From: Cryptomeria japonica
Taxonomy: Eukaryota; Streptophyta; Pinopsida; Cupressales; Cupressaceae
Assembly: GCF_030272615.1 (NCBI RefSeq)
Contig: NC_081405.1
Coordinates: 474,702,008 to 474,766,007 of the forward strand
Direction: 5' to 3'
Length of the DNA stretch: 64,000 bases
The notes beneath the pieces are model-generated. The model saw only the letters and a program-made list of their open reading frames with translations, ran no database searches and had not been told where the DNA came from. Position 1 is the first letter of the stretch. Every line of letters starts with the position of its first letter. The translations under genes were made by a program, and so were the position numbers. This document shows, piece by piece, positions 1-11,383 of the stretch.

Positions 1-302
1 GAGATTTATAACAAGAATTAGGGAAACAATTAAACTTACACAAGAATCGATGCGAAAACACAATAACAGGTACGCACAATATTCATATTATCTAATCTAC
101 AACATTACATAATGGTTAATCAACCATCCAAGAATGCCACATAGAAAAAGTCAACCAAGGTCAAACCGATTTTACAAAGCTGACTAGGGTAGGGGCACTA
201 CAATCTATATTTTTTAGATTGACCACCATTAAGGATCTCTTGAGCCATGAAGACACTAGTTTGTTTTTCATCTTCACTGTATTCCTCAGCTGACTCACTT
301 TC

Positions 303-461
303 TGTTACAAGTGTGGTTGTCGTTGCACCAAAAGATCAACCTATAAATGCCCGATACAACCACTAGACTTATAGAATCCACAAGAGGCAGTTAAGCCATG
401 CCACAAACCCGAGTGCTGCATTGCACAACACAAGGAGACCAAGGGCACACACCTTGTAACA
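303..461 (-). repeat. TRIM 3' LTR (159 bp)
   Basis: Left-hand copy of the TRIM terminal repeat, starting TGTTACAAG and ending CTTGTAACA. Element polarity is minus, judged from the primer-binding site lying next to the right-hand copy, so this is the 3' LTR. Confidence 0.9.
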
Positions 462-516
462 TTCCCCTCCAACGCAAGCAAGGGGTTTGAACTTGTGAAC
501 AAGCTCTGATACCACT

Positions 517-675
517 TGTTACAAGTGTGGTTGCCGTTGCACCAAAAGATCGATCTATTAATGCCCGATACAACCATTAGACTTATAGAATTCATAGGAG
601 GTAGTTAAGCCATGTCACAAACCCGAGCTCTGCATTGCACAACACAAGGAGACCAAGGGCGCACACCTTGCAACA
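517..675 (-). repeat. TRIM 5' LTR (159 bp)
   Basis: Right-hand copy of the TRIM repeat, the same length as the left copy. The primer-binding site complement gctctgatacca at 503-514 lies two bases from its inner edge. CTTTC at 676-680 is the target duplication. Confidence 0.9.
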
Positions 676-1670
676 CTTTCATCATCATAGAGATCACTAT
701 CAACTGAGTAAAGAACCTTCTTTTGAAAATTTCTTCTTCTTGATTTGTAAAACCTTTTACCCTTATCCTTGACACTTTCCACATTATTATCTTCCTTCTT
801 CTTATAGGGACACTTAGCCGCAAAATGTCCTATTTTACCATAATCAAAGCATTTGGAAGACAACTTTCCTTTATACTTGGTAACCCTTTCTTGAGCTTTC
901 TAACAAAGTTAGCTTTAGTAGCATCAGAGTCATTTTCATCTTCATTTGTAGCTTGTTCTTTTCCTTTTTGTGTGGTATTGAAGGCATCTTCTCTCTTTGA
1001 AGGTTCAACACTTATTGTTCTCATCTCATAGGTAGATAGAGAGCCAAATAGTTCATCCTCAGAGAAAGTTTTTAAGTCTTTAGCTTCCTCAATAGCTGAG
1101 ACTTTTGCATCATACTTTTAGGTTAATGATTTTAGAACCTTTTTGACAGTAACTTCATCTTTGACTTTTTCTCTGAGTCCTCTTATAGCACTCACAGTCT
1201 CATCCACTCTTTGTATATAATCTGCTATCTTCTCTTCTTCTTTCATTTTTAGATTTTCAAACTAAGCTCTTAGATTTTGCATTTTGGCTTCTTTCACTTT
1301 GGTATCTCCTTCATATAACCTCTGCAGCTTGTCCCAAGTTTCTTTTGCTGATGTGCAATGCATGACTTTAACAAACTCTCTATCTAATAGACCACTTAAG
1401 ATTGCATTCTTAGCTTTAGCATTATTCTCATATTCCCTTTTAGCACCAAAGTCGATAGGAGGAACTTGAGGAACAATATATCCATTTTTTACTAACATCC
1501 AAACATCAAACCCAAGGGAAGATAGGTAGGTTTCCATTCTTCTACTCCAGAAGGCATAGTTAGTGTCATCAAAGATAGGTGCTTTAGAGGAGAATTCATT
1601 CCTAGCCATTGTGTTCACAAAGCAAGATCTACCCAATCTAGAGAAAGCTTCTACTACAAGGAAACCTGGG

Positions 1671-1682
1671 GCTTTGATACCA
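1671..1682 (-). other. Primer-binding site of element A
   Basis: Plus-strand gctttgatacca is the complement of TGGTATCAAAGC, one mismatch from the plant initiator-Met tRNA 3' end complement. It lies two bases from the LTR edge and 62 bases upstream of the gag start, as expected for minus-strand element A. Confidence 0.8.
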
Positions 1683-1684
1683 AT

Positions 1685-4216
1685 TGAAGAACACAAATGG
1701 ACACTGAGAGGGGGGGGGGGGGGTGAATCAATGTATTTCAAAACTTTTAAGTTTAGTGTGCAGATTTTAAGGATATAATGCAAACATAAATACACACACA
1801 CAAGAGCACATCACATAACACTAGATGTACAAGGAAAAACCAATGTGGGAAAAACCTTGGTGAGAATAGTTGCTGGAGTCTAGTGCTCCAATCTAGCCTC
1901 ACAGTAAATAACAGTTGATAGTGTTTAGGGCACCAACCCAAGGAGAAAAAACCCCTGAAACTTCAGGGCACCAACCCAAGGAGCACCAACCCCTGATTTT
2001 ATGAGCACCTACTCAAAGGAGCACCTACCCCTACTCTGAGCACCCACTCAGAGAATTATAGTGATTGATCAAGTTTACAATGCAATGATAAAGCCTTGTT
2101 ATAAATGAGTTTTGTAACACTTACAAAATTTTCATATCTCTAGAATAACTTTCTTTGCCTGCTGAAGTTTTAGTTCTGTTTCTCCTCCTTCCTTTGTTTG
2201 GTTATCTTCTTCTGTCTACTACAACATTACTCTACAAAATACTCAGTCCTTGCTCTATTTTCTCTTGGCAACAACACAAATTTCTCTCTCTCAACAACAA
2301 CACACTTCTCTTCAACACTTCATACTACTTACCCATCGACTGATGGAGTTGTCTTTATTTTCACCTCTATCTCTGTCTCTACAACCATGCCTACCAAACT
2401 GTCAAATCACATTTACAGCTACTGCAGGATTGGATTGACTTTGTACACATCAGATTTTTCTTCTACAAAAATCTTGAATATTTTGTTCAAGTTAGTTGTC
2501 TTGGAGGTCTGCGACTCAAAAGATTTTATTCTCTGTCCTGAATAAGATCTCAGATTAGTTGCTTGAATTAAATGCATCTTGTTTGTCTTCAGATAATTCT
2601 TCGTACTTGAATTACTAAGGTTAGTAATCTTCCTCTACCCAAAATGATCTGCAATACTTCCTCAAGCCACACAGTCTGCATGCAACTTGGTCGCCATTAA
2701 TACATCTTTCATCCTCTCTGAAAAGTTCAACAACTACCACAATAAAATCCACTGTCATCAACTTTTGCATATCTAATTCATTCTTTGTTAATCAGAGAGC
2801 CTTATGTCTTCATATTCTTTGTCCAGATCAGATGGTCAAGGTTGTTCGACCTCCACATAGATCATTATGCCTATAGGCAAGCATACATCTTCTTATTCAA
2901 CATCCAAGTCACTTGGTCAATCCTCCATGTGGACCTATGAGTTTATCGACTTGTAGACATGGCTGCAAAGTCAATCACAATCTTCAATTCTGCCGGCAAA
3001 ATACCCTTTCATCACTTCAATAGGTGTCCTCTGATTCACTCCATACATACCATGTCATTGGGTCAAACTTAGTCAACTCCCATGTGGACTATCAGGCTGC
3101 TCAGATCCATTACACTTCATATTGTGGATAACCTTCATTTTATACGCCTCACATGTATGTTCTACTCATGCGGGATAAGATTATGTCATTCTTAATAAGC
3201 CTTCCTCTTTCTTTATTAGCTCGCACCACATTAGCATAGTCTGTTAACCCATGTAGGATAACATGTTCTTCATGGCATGCATTCACTTGTTAGCCCACAC
3301 AACATTTTGTGTGCCTCTTGACCCACATGGGATAAGGTTTTCCTCTTTTTTCTTTTCCTTATCTCATGAGTCTCTTCTTATCCCTGCTTGGTCACACGTG
3401 GTAAGCAAACCCTTCAATGCCTACTCTACTTTTACTTATCCTACAGGCTTCTTCACATCCCATCTTGGTCACATGGGATAAGCAGGCCCTTCACTTCCTT
3501 TTGTTTCTTATCCCGCGGGCCCACTAACATCATCCTCATCTCATGCGGGATAAGCATCTTCAAGTAATCATCCTTTGATTTCTTATCCTATGAGACCATT
3601 TCTCTCCAAGTTTCACCATGTGAGATAAGGAGTCTCCTTTACCTTTGTTATCCTGCGTGAACCTTGTGTAGCCTCTTACTTCATGTGGGATAAGGGAATT
3701 CACAATCTTCCCTTCAGTTTCTTATCCTGCGTGACTTTTCACTGTCAGCTAATATGACGCGGGATAAGAGAAACGACCTTGTTCATAAAACTTAAGTTAT
3801 GCCTTACGAAAAGCACATGACCTCTTCCATAATATGAGATAAGAAGAAATGCCATGTGCACCTCATAAATGTTATCCCGCGAGGTCAAAAATATCTCTCA
3901 GGAATGCCACAAGATAAGAGGATAGCTCGATTGACTCGTCAACAATGTTATCCCATAGGGTCATTTAACCCTCATTCGAACACAGCACAGAATCCTTAGA
4001 TGCATGTGAACTAGACAACTGCTGTCATGTGAAAATCATGACATACCAACCACAACACGTGACTCAATTACTATTGTTGACATGATTGACACGTGAAGGA
4101 GATGAAACTGGTTGAAACCCCGATGATGAATCTGGTTGAAATCCCTACAACATAATACAACATGTTATGCGTGACTCCCTTGACATCCTTTTGACATCAA
4201 TGACAATAATGCCAAC
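1685..4216 (-). repeat. 5' LTR of copia element A (about 2.5 kb)
   Basis: On the plus strand the repeat begins TGAAGAACAC next to the primer-binding site and ends aatgccaaca at 4216. On the element strand it therefore starts TGTTGGCATTATTGTCATTG, as the other copia LTRs here do. It has the C-rich tract near its end (a 13-base G run on the plus strand near 1712-1730) and the gtgggaaaaacc core (about 1844-1856) shared by all copia LTRs in this window. It is much longer than the others (1.1-1.6 kb), and the extra length includes a GATAAG array. The partner LTR is outside the window, so the outer boundary rests on motif similarity and not on a duplicated site. Confidence 0.72.
3124..3962. repeat. 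Array of about 20 alternating GGGATAAG / CTTATCCC sites
   Basis: Within LTR A a 13-base motif near CATGCGGGATAAG (for example 3167-3179, 3324-3336, 3470-3482, 3542-3554, 3617-3629, 3682-3694, 3756-3768, 3832-3843) alternates with its inverse near CTTATCCCGCGGG (3377, 3435, 3507, 3582, 3647, 3721, 3871, 3947). Spacing is about 25-70 bases. The DNA between sites is not obviously repeated. GATAAG is the core of plant I-box/GATA-factor sites, so an LTR enhancer is possible. That role is inference. Confidence 0.75.
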
Positions 4217-4926
4217 AAAAGTGCTCCCTAAGTTCCTTGGGAAGAGAGGAAAGGAATAAAAAATTCCTTGGGAGAGGATAGGGAAATTAAAAATTCCCAA
4301 AAAAGGCAATGCATAGGGAGAATAAAGGATGGAGGAATTAAAAATTCCTTGGGAAGAGGGGGCATGGGAAGATTCAAGGGAGTTGACATTCCTTGAATGG
4401 ACCAAAGTGGGTGGCATTTAAGGTGGATGGATGAGATGGGAAAGCCATTTATGGCAAAGAGTTCATCCATCCGTAATCAAGGTGATTATGAATGTGCAAA
4501 TGATTAGGAGTGATTAGGTGAGATAATGAAGGATTAGAATGCAAATGGGCAAGTTACGAGGATGGGACATGAGGAGAGAGAATGAGTGGAGGAATATAAA
4601 ATTGAAGGAAATTATAATCATGATTAGGCTAAGTAATGGGGTTAAGAGGGCAATTTGTTGGAATCAAGGGATTAGTTAATTAACTAGGATTAATTAACTA
4701 ATTAGGATTAAGAAAAAATATTGACTAAGGTTGGGAATTGAAATGATTTTTAGAAGGATGAAATATAATTAACTTTAATCAATTAATTATGATGCTAAGG
4801 TGATAAAATTAATTAAAATATAATTTAATTAATTTTAAGAAGGAGGACTAATATAATTAATATGATTAATTATGTGAAAATATTAAATTAATTAAATATT
4901 AATTTAATTAATTTTAGGTGTCTACA
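4217..4926 (-). repeat. 3' LTR fragment of gypsy element B
   Basis: AT-rich DNA (AATTAATT-rich from 4670) ends gtgtctaca at 4926 and is followed at once by ttttgcccctcttt. On the minus strand this is a polypurine tract AAAGAGGGGCAAAA running into an LTR that starts TGTAGACACC. The same junction recurs in gypsy G at 36217. At 4217-4380 the motif aaattccttggga occurs several times. The outer end of this LTR is not visible because LTR A abuts it, probably by insertion. Confidence 0.65.
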
Positions 4927-4940
4927 TTTTGCCCCTCTTT
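4927..4940 (-). other. Polypurine tract of gypsy element B
   Basis: The complement of ttttgcccctcttt is AAAGAGGGGCAAAA, directly upstream of the LTR start TGTAGACACC on the minus strand. This is where plus-strand DNA synthesis is primed in LTR retrotransposons. Confidence 0.75.
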
Positions 4941-5879
4941 TACTTGGCAAAAAAATTGGTGATAGGTAAAAGACAAAGAAAGATGCCCCAACATGGAAAC
5001 GTGGGTAAGGGATGCCCCCTAGAGAATTTAAATGAAAAATTTAAAATTTTACGAGCAAAGTCTCGAAAAAGGAAGAAAGTAGCAAAAAAAGAATGAAGAA
5101 GAATAGGTGAAGCAGAGGCATGGAAGGTGGAGAGGAAATGGAGAAAAGGCATCAAAAGGGTGAAAAGGCTTAAATAGGCCACACAAGGCCCACAGAAGGG
5201 TCATTTTTACACTCACAAGTCAACGAGTAGTAGAGAGCCCAAAACGAAGGAGCGAAGATAATGTGCATTCTACTCAAGCAATGATGCGAGAGAGTTCAGC
5301 TCTTCTAGCAACCACCCGAGTATGGACCATTGGTATGTACCACTATCTTGACTTTGTCATTTTAGGAGGATAACATTAATTAGGGCTATTAATGAGGGTA
5401 AAAGGGGAGTAGGGCGTAGACGTCAATCTCCTAATCAACATCTATGCTAGGGGATGACCATTTGCATGGCAAATCCCCATCTACGCAGGTGATACATCGC
5501 ATGTGCAAGCCTCGATCAAGTAATCAACATCTGGTATAGGGAAGAAAAGGGGAGGGAGGAGGGTGAATTGAGGACTACTGTCTGCACTCTATAGAATGAC
5601 ACCGAGGCTATGGTTTCAGTATCTTCGTAAGGAGAAATGTCATCTCCACCTAAAGAGCAAGGGGGAAAAAGAAAATGAATGGAAAGGGATCTGAGGGGAT
5701 TTTGGAGGATGCCCCATAGTGCAAGAGGGGGGAAAATAGAAGAAGAAGGCTAACATGAGTGAATTCATGGGTGAAATAGGATTTGGGGCCATTATAGTCA
5801 CAAGAGTGCTAACCTCCCACAATGAGGTATTGGAGCCATTTGACTAGGATAGAGAGGGATGTTCTATTGTATGTCGAAT
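4941..5879. other. Non-coding interior of gypsy B between polypurine tract and antisense gene
   Basis: Purine-rich on the plus strand, with no reading frame that resembles a known protein. It lies between the polypurine tract of B and the plus-strand mobile-domain remnant, so it is probably the 3' untranslated part of the gypsy element. Confidence 0.5.
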
Positions 5880-6780
5880 GTTAATGGGTACACTGATGGC
5901 CAAGGATTTGTGCATACACAACTATGATGACAATGCTAGTGAAGTGATGGCATAGTGATATGTGATCCTTTCATTTTCCTATAGGAGAGGCTTTGATTAT
6001 ATTGCTGGATGTGTGGTGGATTTTACGAGTTCCAATCCGTGGGGTGATCACAAAGTATCGAATGGAGGGTAGGGAGTATTACCTATGCATATGTGCTAGA
6101 CTAATGACCTTCCAATAGAAAGAACACAAATGGTGTTGGAGTGGACCATAGAGTCGCATCAACAGATGGCACATCTAGTTCTATACATATGCAGCTTGAT
6201 CTACGGTTAGATGATGCTTGATCTCAATAGGCATGGGTTTTCTATCAGCTGGTTGAGATGCCTATACCACATCCTAGAGGACGGAGTACAATATGCCTAG
6301 GGATATGTCATGCTTGAGCAATTGTATCATGATATTCACATGTGTGTTTATCATAGATACAAGAACTTGGGGACTAGTGTTACAATTCTACATATATGGG
6401 TGTTCGAGCACATAGCCATATATCAGCCTCTCAGAGTCAGGGAACAGAAGCCATAGTACCCCTATGTTGATAAAAATGGAGATTTTCTACACTATATACA
6501 AGTGGGCATGACCAATGTATCGATGATAAGATGGATTTTACATGGTTCACTTATAGACTTTACGAGAACTGGGCTGAGAATGATTACTATCTTTCTTTTG
6601 TCTAGAAATAGTGTTTGTTGATCGATTGCACTGTACATGTTATAGATCAGTACTTTCCACACTAGGTGATGCAACAATTTGGCCTACAATGGGATACCAT
6701 CAGGGGGATGTGTCCAATCCTCCCCAAATTACATGAGACAACTACCCGTGGGGATGCTATAGGGCTCTTTGAGTCACAAG
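5880..6780 (+). pseudogene. Plant mobile domain (PMD / MAIN-like) remnant, antisense to gypsy B
   Basis: Conceptual translation across several stops gives SFHFPIGEALIILLDVWWIL followed by RVPIRG near 5966-6050. This matches the hallmark of the plant mobile domain (phe-his-leu-pro-x-gly-glu, leu-x-asp-val, gly-leu-pro-ile-arg-gly). About 280 bases on come an LYHDIH region and a HIWVFEHIAIYQPLR segment (about 6390-6440), corresponding to the later W-E-H-I block of the domain. PMD proteins occur in transposons and as host genes needed for silencing and genome stability. Here the frame is badly broken. It lies downstream of B's integrase and on the opposite strand, a place where some plant gypsy elements carry an extra antisense ORF. 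Confidence 0.6.
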
Positions 6781-7867
6781 TGAGATATTAGGGGATTGCA
6801 ACAATATATTGGGACCCCAAGCTTGATGTTATCGATGTTAGATGCATAAGAGCATACACAACGTGGTGGGAGTTCCACCAACCAACATGGTTGATGATAC
6901 TAAGGGTGCTAGCACTAGATGAGATTGTTCCATTCATGTACCAAGTTGTTGGAGGGGATGAGGAGGAGGGGGAGAGGGAGGAAATAGAGGTGGGGGAGGA
7001 GATGGGGGAGGGAGAGGCCAAGTCGGAGGAGCTAGAGGAGGCCAGAGAGCAGTGAGGGCTTGGTGTAGGGGATAGAGGAGAGGGATTCAGGGTGTAGAGG
7101 TATAGGTACCAGGAGCACCCATATAGGTACATGGGTAGGTGAGAGGACAAGTTTAGATCTTAGTAGTGGCACCACTAGTAGTTCCTTCACTAGCTCAACC
7201 ACCTCAAGGGCCAAAACCATAGGTATGGGTGCCCCAACTACAACCACAAGCACCACAAATTTCATAGGTCACCCTAGATCAGGTACCCTTGAGAGAGATA
7301 TAGAGAGGTCTCAGGCCATGAGTCTAATTGATGAGGTAGGATAGGAGAGGGCTAGGGTAGAGGGGGAGTGGGCTCATGTAGAGATCCTACAAGTTGAAGT
7401 TGATAGGGAGAGGACCAAAGCAGATGGTATCTAGGTAGAGAGGGACACACTGCAGGTGGCCCTAGTAGTGATGACAAAGAGGAATGCCTATTGCATAGAA
7501 GCAAATACCACAATAGATATGTTATAGGAAACTCAAGGGTTAGATATAGTGGAGGAAATGTAGTGGATGGAGATAGAGTTGGATGGGTTGAGGGTGCAAT
7601 TGAAAGGAACACAGGCTAATTCTACCTCCTATAGAGGAGAGAGGGATATGGCTAGACAATTTCTCATACCAACAAGGATGACACAGGTGTTCACTAATGA
7701 GATGGAGTTGCATTGAGCTCTGGAGAAGGCCCTACATGAGGCTCAACATTATAGGGGGCTCTATTAGGATGTGGTCCCTATAGACCAACAAGCATCATCC
7801 TTTGTAGAGAGGATACAGACTTGATAGACACAATTAGAAACATCCAAAGAGTTGGTTGGAATGAGAG
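6781..7867 (+). pseudogene. C-terminal part of the PMD gene: low-complexity then coiled-coil-like remnant
   Basis: After the mobile domain the plus strand turns purine-rich (ggaggagggggagagggagg near 6960) and then encodes broken helical stretches rich in Glu, Arg, Leu and Ala (VDRERTKAD, LRVQLKGTQA, ALEKALHEAQHYRGLY). These look like a coiled coil after a proline/acid-rich linker, as in PMD proteins of transposons. The sequence stops at the GAGAG duplication of copia C and resumes at 13701. Function cannot be claimed. Confidence 0.4.
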
Positions 7868-8815
7868 TGTTAGGTCCCAGGAAGGACAACTGAGAGGGGG
7901 GGGTGAATCATTTGTGAACTAGTTTATAATAATTCATAATCCAAATGCAAGTTATTCCAATTTAACCTTAATGTCGATAAACCAAACTTAAGTGCCGGTA
8001 AAACAAATTAATAGTTATACCAGTACCGATATAACTTAATGCATAAAACAGAAAGAGAAACAACATCCACAACACATAACATAAAGATTTTGATGTGGAA
8101 ATCCAGTAAGGGAAAAACCATAGTGGAAAACCTTACCCACAATTAGATGATACTACTGCAGATAGTATGCGTATACAAACGGGGTCTGCTCATGCAGAAA
8201 GGCCAACTGCCTAGAGCTCACTGCTCAATCACAAAATAGGAGTCACACTAACTACACAATTGGATGGTTAAATCCAATGATAATGTACTTCTCAAAATAG
8301 CATATGCAATGCTAGATTCAGTACTGGTTAAGCTCTGAACATGATTGTCAAAACACCTTCATAACCTTCCTTCAACCTTCGAATAATGTCTACATGATTC
8401 ACATAAGGATCTGCTTATTTTAACTCTTCAATACACACTCATACCATATCCATATCCCGATCTTCAATAAGATCTTACAATCATTTATATAAACCTAAGA
8501 CCAAATGTATAGGTCGGCTCACTAAAGATATTACAATTAAATCAATTAAAAAAGTCTTGATGCGATACAACATGTCGGCTCAATACATTTACCACAATAT
8601 CCAATCAATAAACAATCTCCATAATGTGTCATGCTGATTTGGATTAGATAACATGTACCGGTCCATAACCTAGACCTATCTACCGGTAAAGGCAAGTCTA
8701 TCAACCCGATTAGATCAATAAGAAAAACACCAAATCCAAGCTTCCAATCCATGTCTTTGATATAACCAAATGATCTCCAAGTTATCATCACTGTCGGTGA
8801 ACCATATAACCTGCT
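7868..8815 (-). repeat. Truncated 3' LTR of element C
   Basis: Collinear with 12610-13560 of the other LTR, from tgttaggtccc through ccatataacctgct. The match stops there and sequence encoding RNase H begins. About 130 bp of the LTR, including its TGTTGG start, is missing. Confidence 0.88.
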
Positions 8816-10023
8816 ACCAAGAAAGAATGCACCGCTAGTGGTACTCTTTCTGTCATCTACATCACCTGCCCAATTTTCATTGGTGTATGCACATAAATCA
8901 AAATTTTCATCTTTAGGATACTATAAACCAAGAATTCTTGTGCCTTGTAGGTACTAGAAAATACTTTTAACTGCTGATTCATGATTTTCTTTAGGATTGC
9001 TTTGAAATCTTGAAACAATACATATTGCATTCTTTATATCAGGTCTTGTTTGTGTTAAATACAATAAAACTCCAATCATAGATTTGTACCTTGTCGAATT
9101 AATAGGAGATGAATCATCCTTCAATTATTAGTTGTAGTCATAGGAGTACTTATCGGTTCGGAATTTTCCATACCAAATTTGTTCAAGAGTTCGTTTAAGT
9201 ACTTTGTTTGACATATGAATATATCTTTATCTATTTGTGAAATGTGCAAACCTAAAAAATAATTTTATCTCTCCAATCATAGACATTTCAAATTCTTTTT
9301 ACATCTGGTTATCAAAATCCTTACATAATCCATCTTCACCTCCAAAAATAATATCATCTACAAAGACTTCAATAACCAAAATATCATCATTGGTAACTTT
9401 GTAATACAAGTTGTTGTCAACATTACCTTTTGTGTAACCAAGCTTCAAAAGATATTTATCCAATCTAGGATACCAAGCTCTAGGAGCTTGCTTCAATCCA
9501 TATAAAGCTTTCCTTAACCTGCAAACCATATCCTTATTATTTGTCAAATAATATCCATCAGGCTATTTAATGTAAACTTCCTCTTCTAGATCTCCATTCA
9601 AAAATGCATATCTTACATCCATTTGATAAACTTTATAGTTCTTATAGGCTGCAAATGAAAGAAATAGTTTAACTGCCTCAATTCTGGCTACTGGTGCAAA
9701 GGTTTCATTATAATCTATTCCTTTTTATGTGAATAACCTTTACAAACTAATCTTGCTTTGTTGCTGATTTCTTTTCCATCTTTATTAAGTTTATTCCTAT
9801 ATACCCATTTAGTACCAATTACATTTTTGTCTTTAGGCCAGGGAACCAATGTCCAAGTGTTATTCTTTTCAATTTGTTCTAATTCATCTTCCATTGCTTT
9901 TATCCAATGTTCATCCTTACATGCTTCAATAATAGATGCTGGTTCAATTTGAGAAATTAAACATACCTCTTCATTTGCCAATTTTCCTCTAGTCATAACA
10001 CCTTGATTTTTATTTCCAATTAT
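8816..10023 (-). pseudogene. Copia reverse transcriptase and RNase H remnant, element C
   Basis: On the minus strand the frame from 9996 starts with a linker (INPASIIEACKDEHWIKAM type), then ELEQIEKNNTWTLVPWP, GTKWVYRNKLNKDG and [10 protein letters not shown], the copia RT N-terminus. The middle holds [19 protein letters not shown] and the catalytic FVDDIIFG motif (about 9330-9370). The 8830-8910 end reads [20 protein letters not shown], an RNase H segment. Several stops and frame changes separate these blocks, and the RNase H C-terminus is deleted at 8815. This enzyme would copy element RNA into DNA; here it is dead. Confidence 0.88.
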
Positions 10024-11383
10024 CTAATTCTCTGAATGATTCAATCTTACATAATTGGGTTTGTTCTGATTAACATTCACAGGCTGTAGTTCTTCAGTCA
10101 CTGTTACGTTTTTTGATGATGCCGGTGTGACTTGGTCTTCATTATATACCGGTGCAATCTGTGCCAGTTGATATATGATCATTTCAACTGCCGGTTCAAC
10201 AAATCTTGAATTTCCTCTAAAGTGTTCATCTATCTTCACATTAGTACTCTCAATGATTTTCTGTAACCTTTTATTATAACATCTATCTACCTTTCTTTTA
10301 GATGAATAACCAAGAAATATTTTTTCATCACTTCTAGGATCAAATTTGACAATATACTCATCTCTTCTAATATAACATTTGCTTCCAAAAATTCCAAAGT
10401 ATTTAAGAGTAGGAATATGAGCAAACCATAGTTCATAAGGGGTCTTACCGGTTTCACTTTTGATGTTAACTCTATTGAAAGTATAAACTGTTGTATTCAG
10501 TACTTCTCTCCAATACACATGAGGTAGATTTGCTTTCATTAACATTGTTCTTGTTGCATTCAGAATAGTTTTTTTCTTCCTTTCTACAACTCCATTCTGC
10601 TAGGGTGTCTGAAGTGCTGATAGTTGTCTTTTGATTCCATTCACTTCACAGAATGCATTAAATCTCTAGATGTAAATTCTCCTCCTTGATCTAATCTCAA
10701 ATATTTGATTTCTTGCCAGTTTCATTCTCTACCATTGCCTTGAATATATTGAATCTTCTAAAAGCTTTTGATTTCTCCTTGAGAAAAGTAACCCAACACA
10801 TTCTAGAATAATCATCAATTATTAGCATAAAGTATCTATCACCTTCTAGACTTCTTGTTCTTGCTAGACCGCATAAATCAGTATGAATTAAATCAAGAAT
10901 ACTATTAGATTTCTTAGCAATTCTCTTAAATGTTGTTCTAACTTGCTTTCCCATTTGACATTCCTTACATACCAGATTATGAGGTTTCATAATTTTAGGT
11001 AAATCCCTTACTGCTTTAGTTGAACTGATCTTTACAATACAATCAAAGTTCACATGACAGAGTCTTTTATACCATAACCAACTTTCATTAATGGGTGCAA
11101 TCAAACATGTTTTATCACTGGTATTCAAGTGAAAGATATTACCTTTAGTCCAATTACCAGTTGCAATCTCCAATCTAGTTCTGTTTATGATTTTGCATTT
11201 CCCATTCTTGAATTGTAACTGAAATCCTTTCTCAACTAGCTGACCAACACTCAAAAGATTATGCTTTAAACCTTCTACATAATAAACATTGTCAGTATTG
11301 TACTTACCATCCAAAGATATAGTGCCTTTTCCTTTGATTAAACTAGATTTATCATCTCCAAACCTTACTAGACCTCCATGAAT
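10024..11383 (-). pseudogene. Copia integrase remnant, element C
   Basis: The frame at 11314-10697 has the pre-integrase zinc region (LWYKRLCHVNFD, then KECQMGKQ) and the catalytic-core start LDLIHTDLCG with the first Asp, followed by YFMLIIDDYSRMCWVTFLKE. After a frameshift near 10697, the TPQQNG motif of the core appears as TP*QNGVVERK (about 10600), where TAG replaces the first Gln. The frame 10545-10024 continues through the C-terminal region (LPHVYWREVLNTTVYTFNRV, KTPYELWF, IFGSKCYIRRDE, FLGYSS). Integrase inserts element cDNA into the genome. It is inactivated by the frameshift and stop. Confidence 0.88.

Larger units (their letters stand above)
303..675 (-). mobile_element. Complete TRIM (miniature LTR retrotransposon), 373 bp
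   Basis: Two 159-bp direct repeats (303-461 and 517-675) each begin TGTTACAAG and end with a matching inverted terminus (CTTGTAACA or CTTGCAACA). They flank a 55-bp internal domain. On the minus strand that domain starts with a primer-binding site, TGGTATCAGAGC (514-503), two bases after the LTR, and ends in the purine tract GGAGGGGAA directly before the other LTR. A 5-bp duplication CTTTC flanks the element (298-302 and 676-680). By eye the two LTRs differ at about 14 of 159 positions. It has no coding capacity, so any movement depended on proteins supplied in trans. It sits inside the gag of copia element A and is therefore younger than A. Confidence 0.93.
1..1609 (-). pseudogene. Copia gag remnant of element A, interrupted by a TRIM
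   Basis: Decayed Ty1/copia gag, the nucleocapsid precursor that packages retrotransposon RNA. The start codon at 1609 opens MARNEFSSKAPIFDDTNYAF, a typical copia gag N-terminus (target D-D-TNYAFW, then a W-KL-YEGD-KV block). The frame runs to a TAG at 1264-1262 where homologues have Gln (RA*FENLKMKEEE), then continues in the same frame to about 900. There a frameshift leads to the zinc knuckle CFDYGKIGHFAAKC (about 850-808), whose second Cys is Tyr. An acidic tail follows, is broken by the TRIM at 303-675, and resumes at 302 with TESESAEEYSEDEK. The gene precedes protease and pol, which lie beyond the left edge. It is clearly non-functional. Family assignment is firm. Confidence 0.85.

Noticed and set aside
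2155-2545. Overlapping plus-strand frames of 60-115 codons
   Set aside because: They lie in LTR A, have low-complexity composition, and show no similarity or consistent frame.
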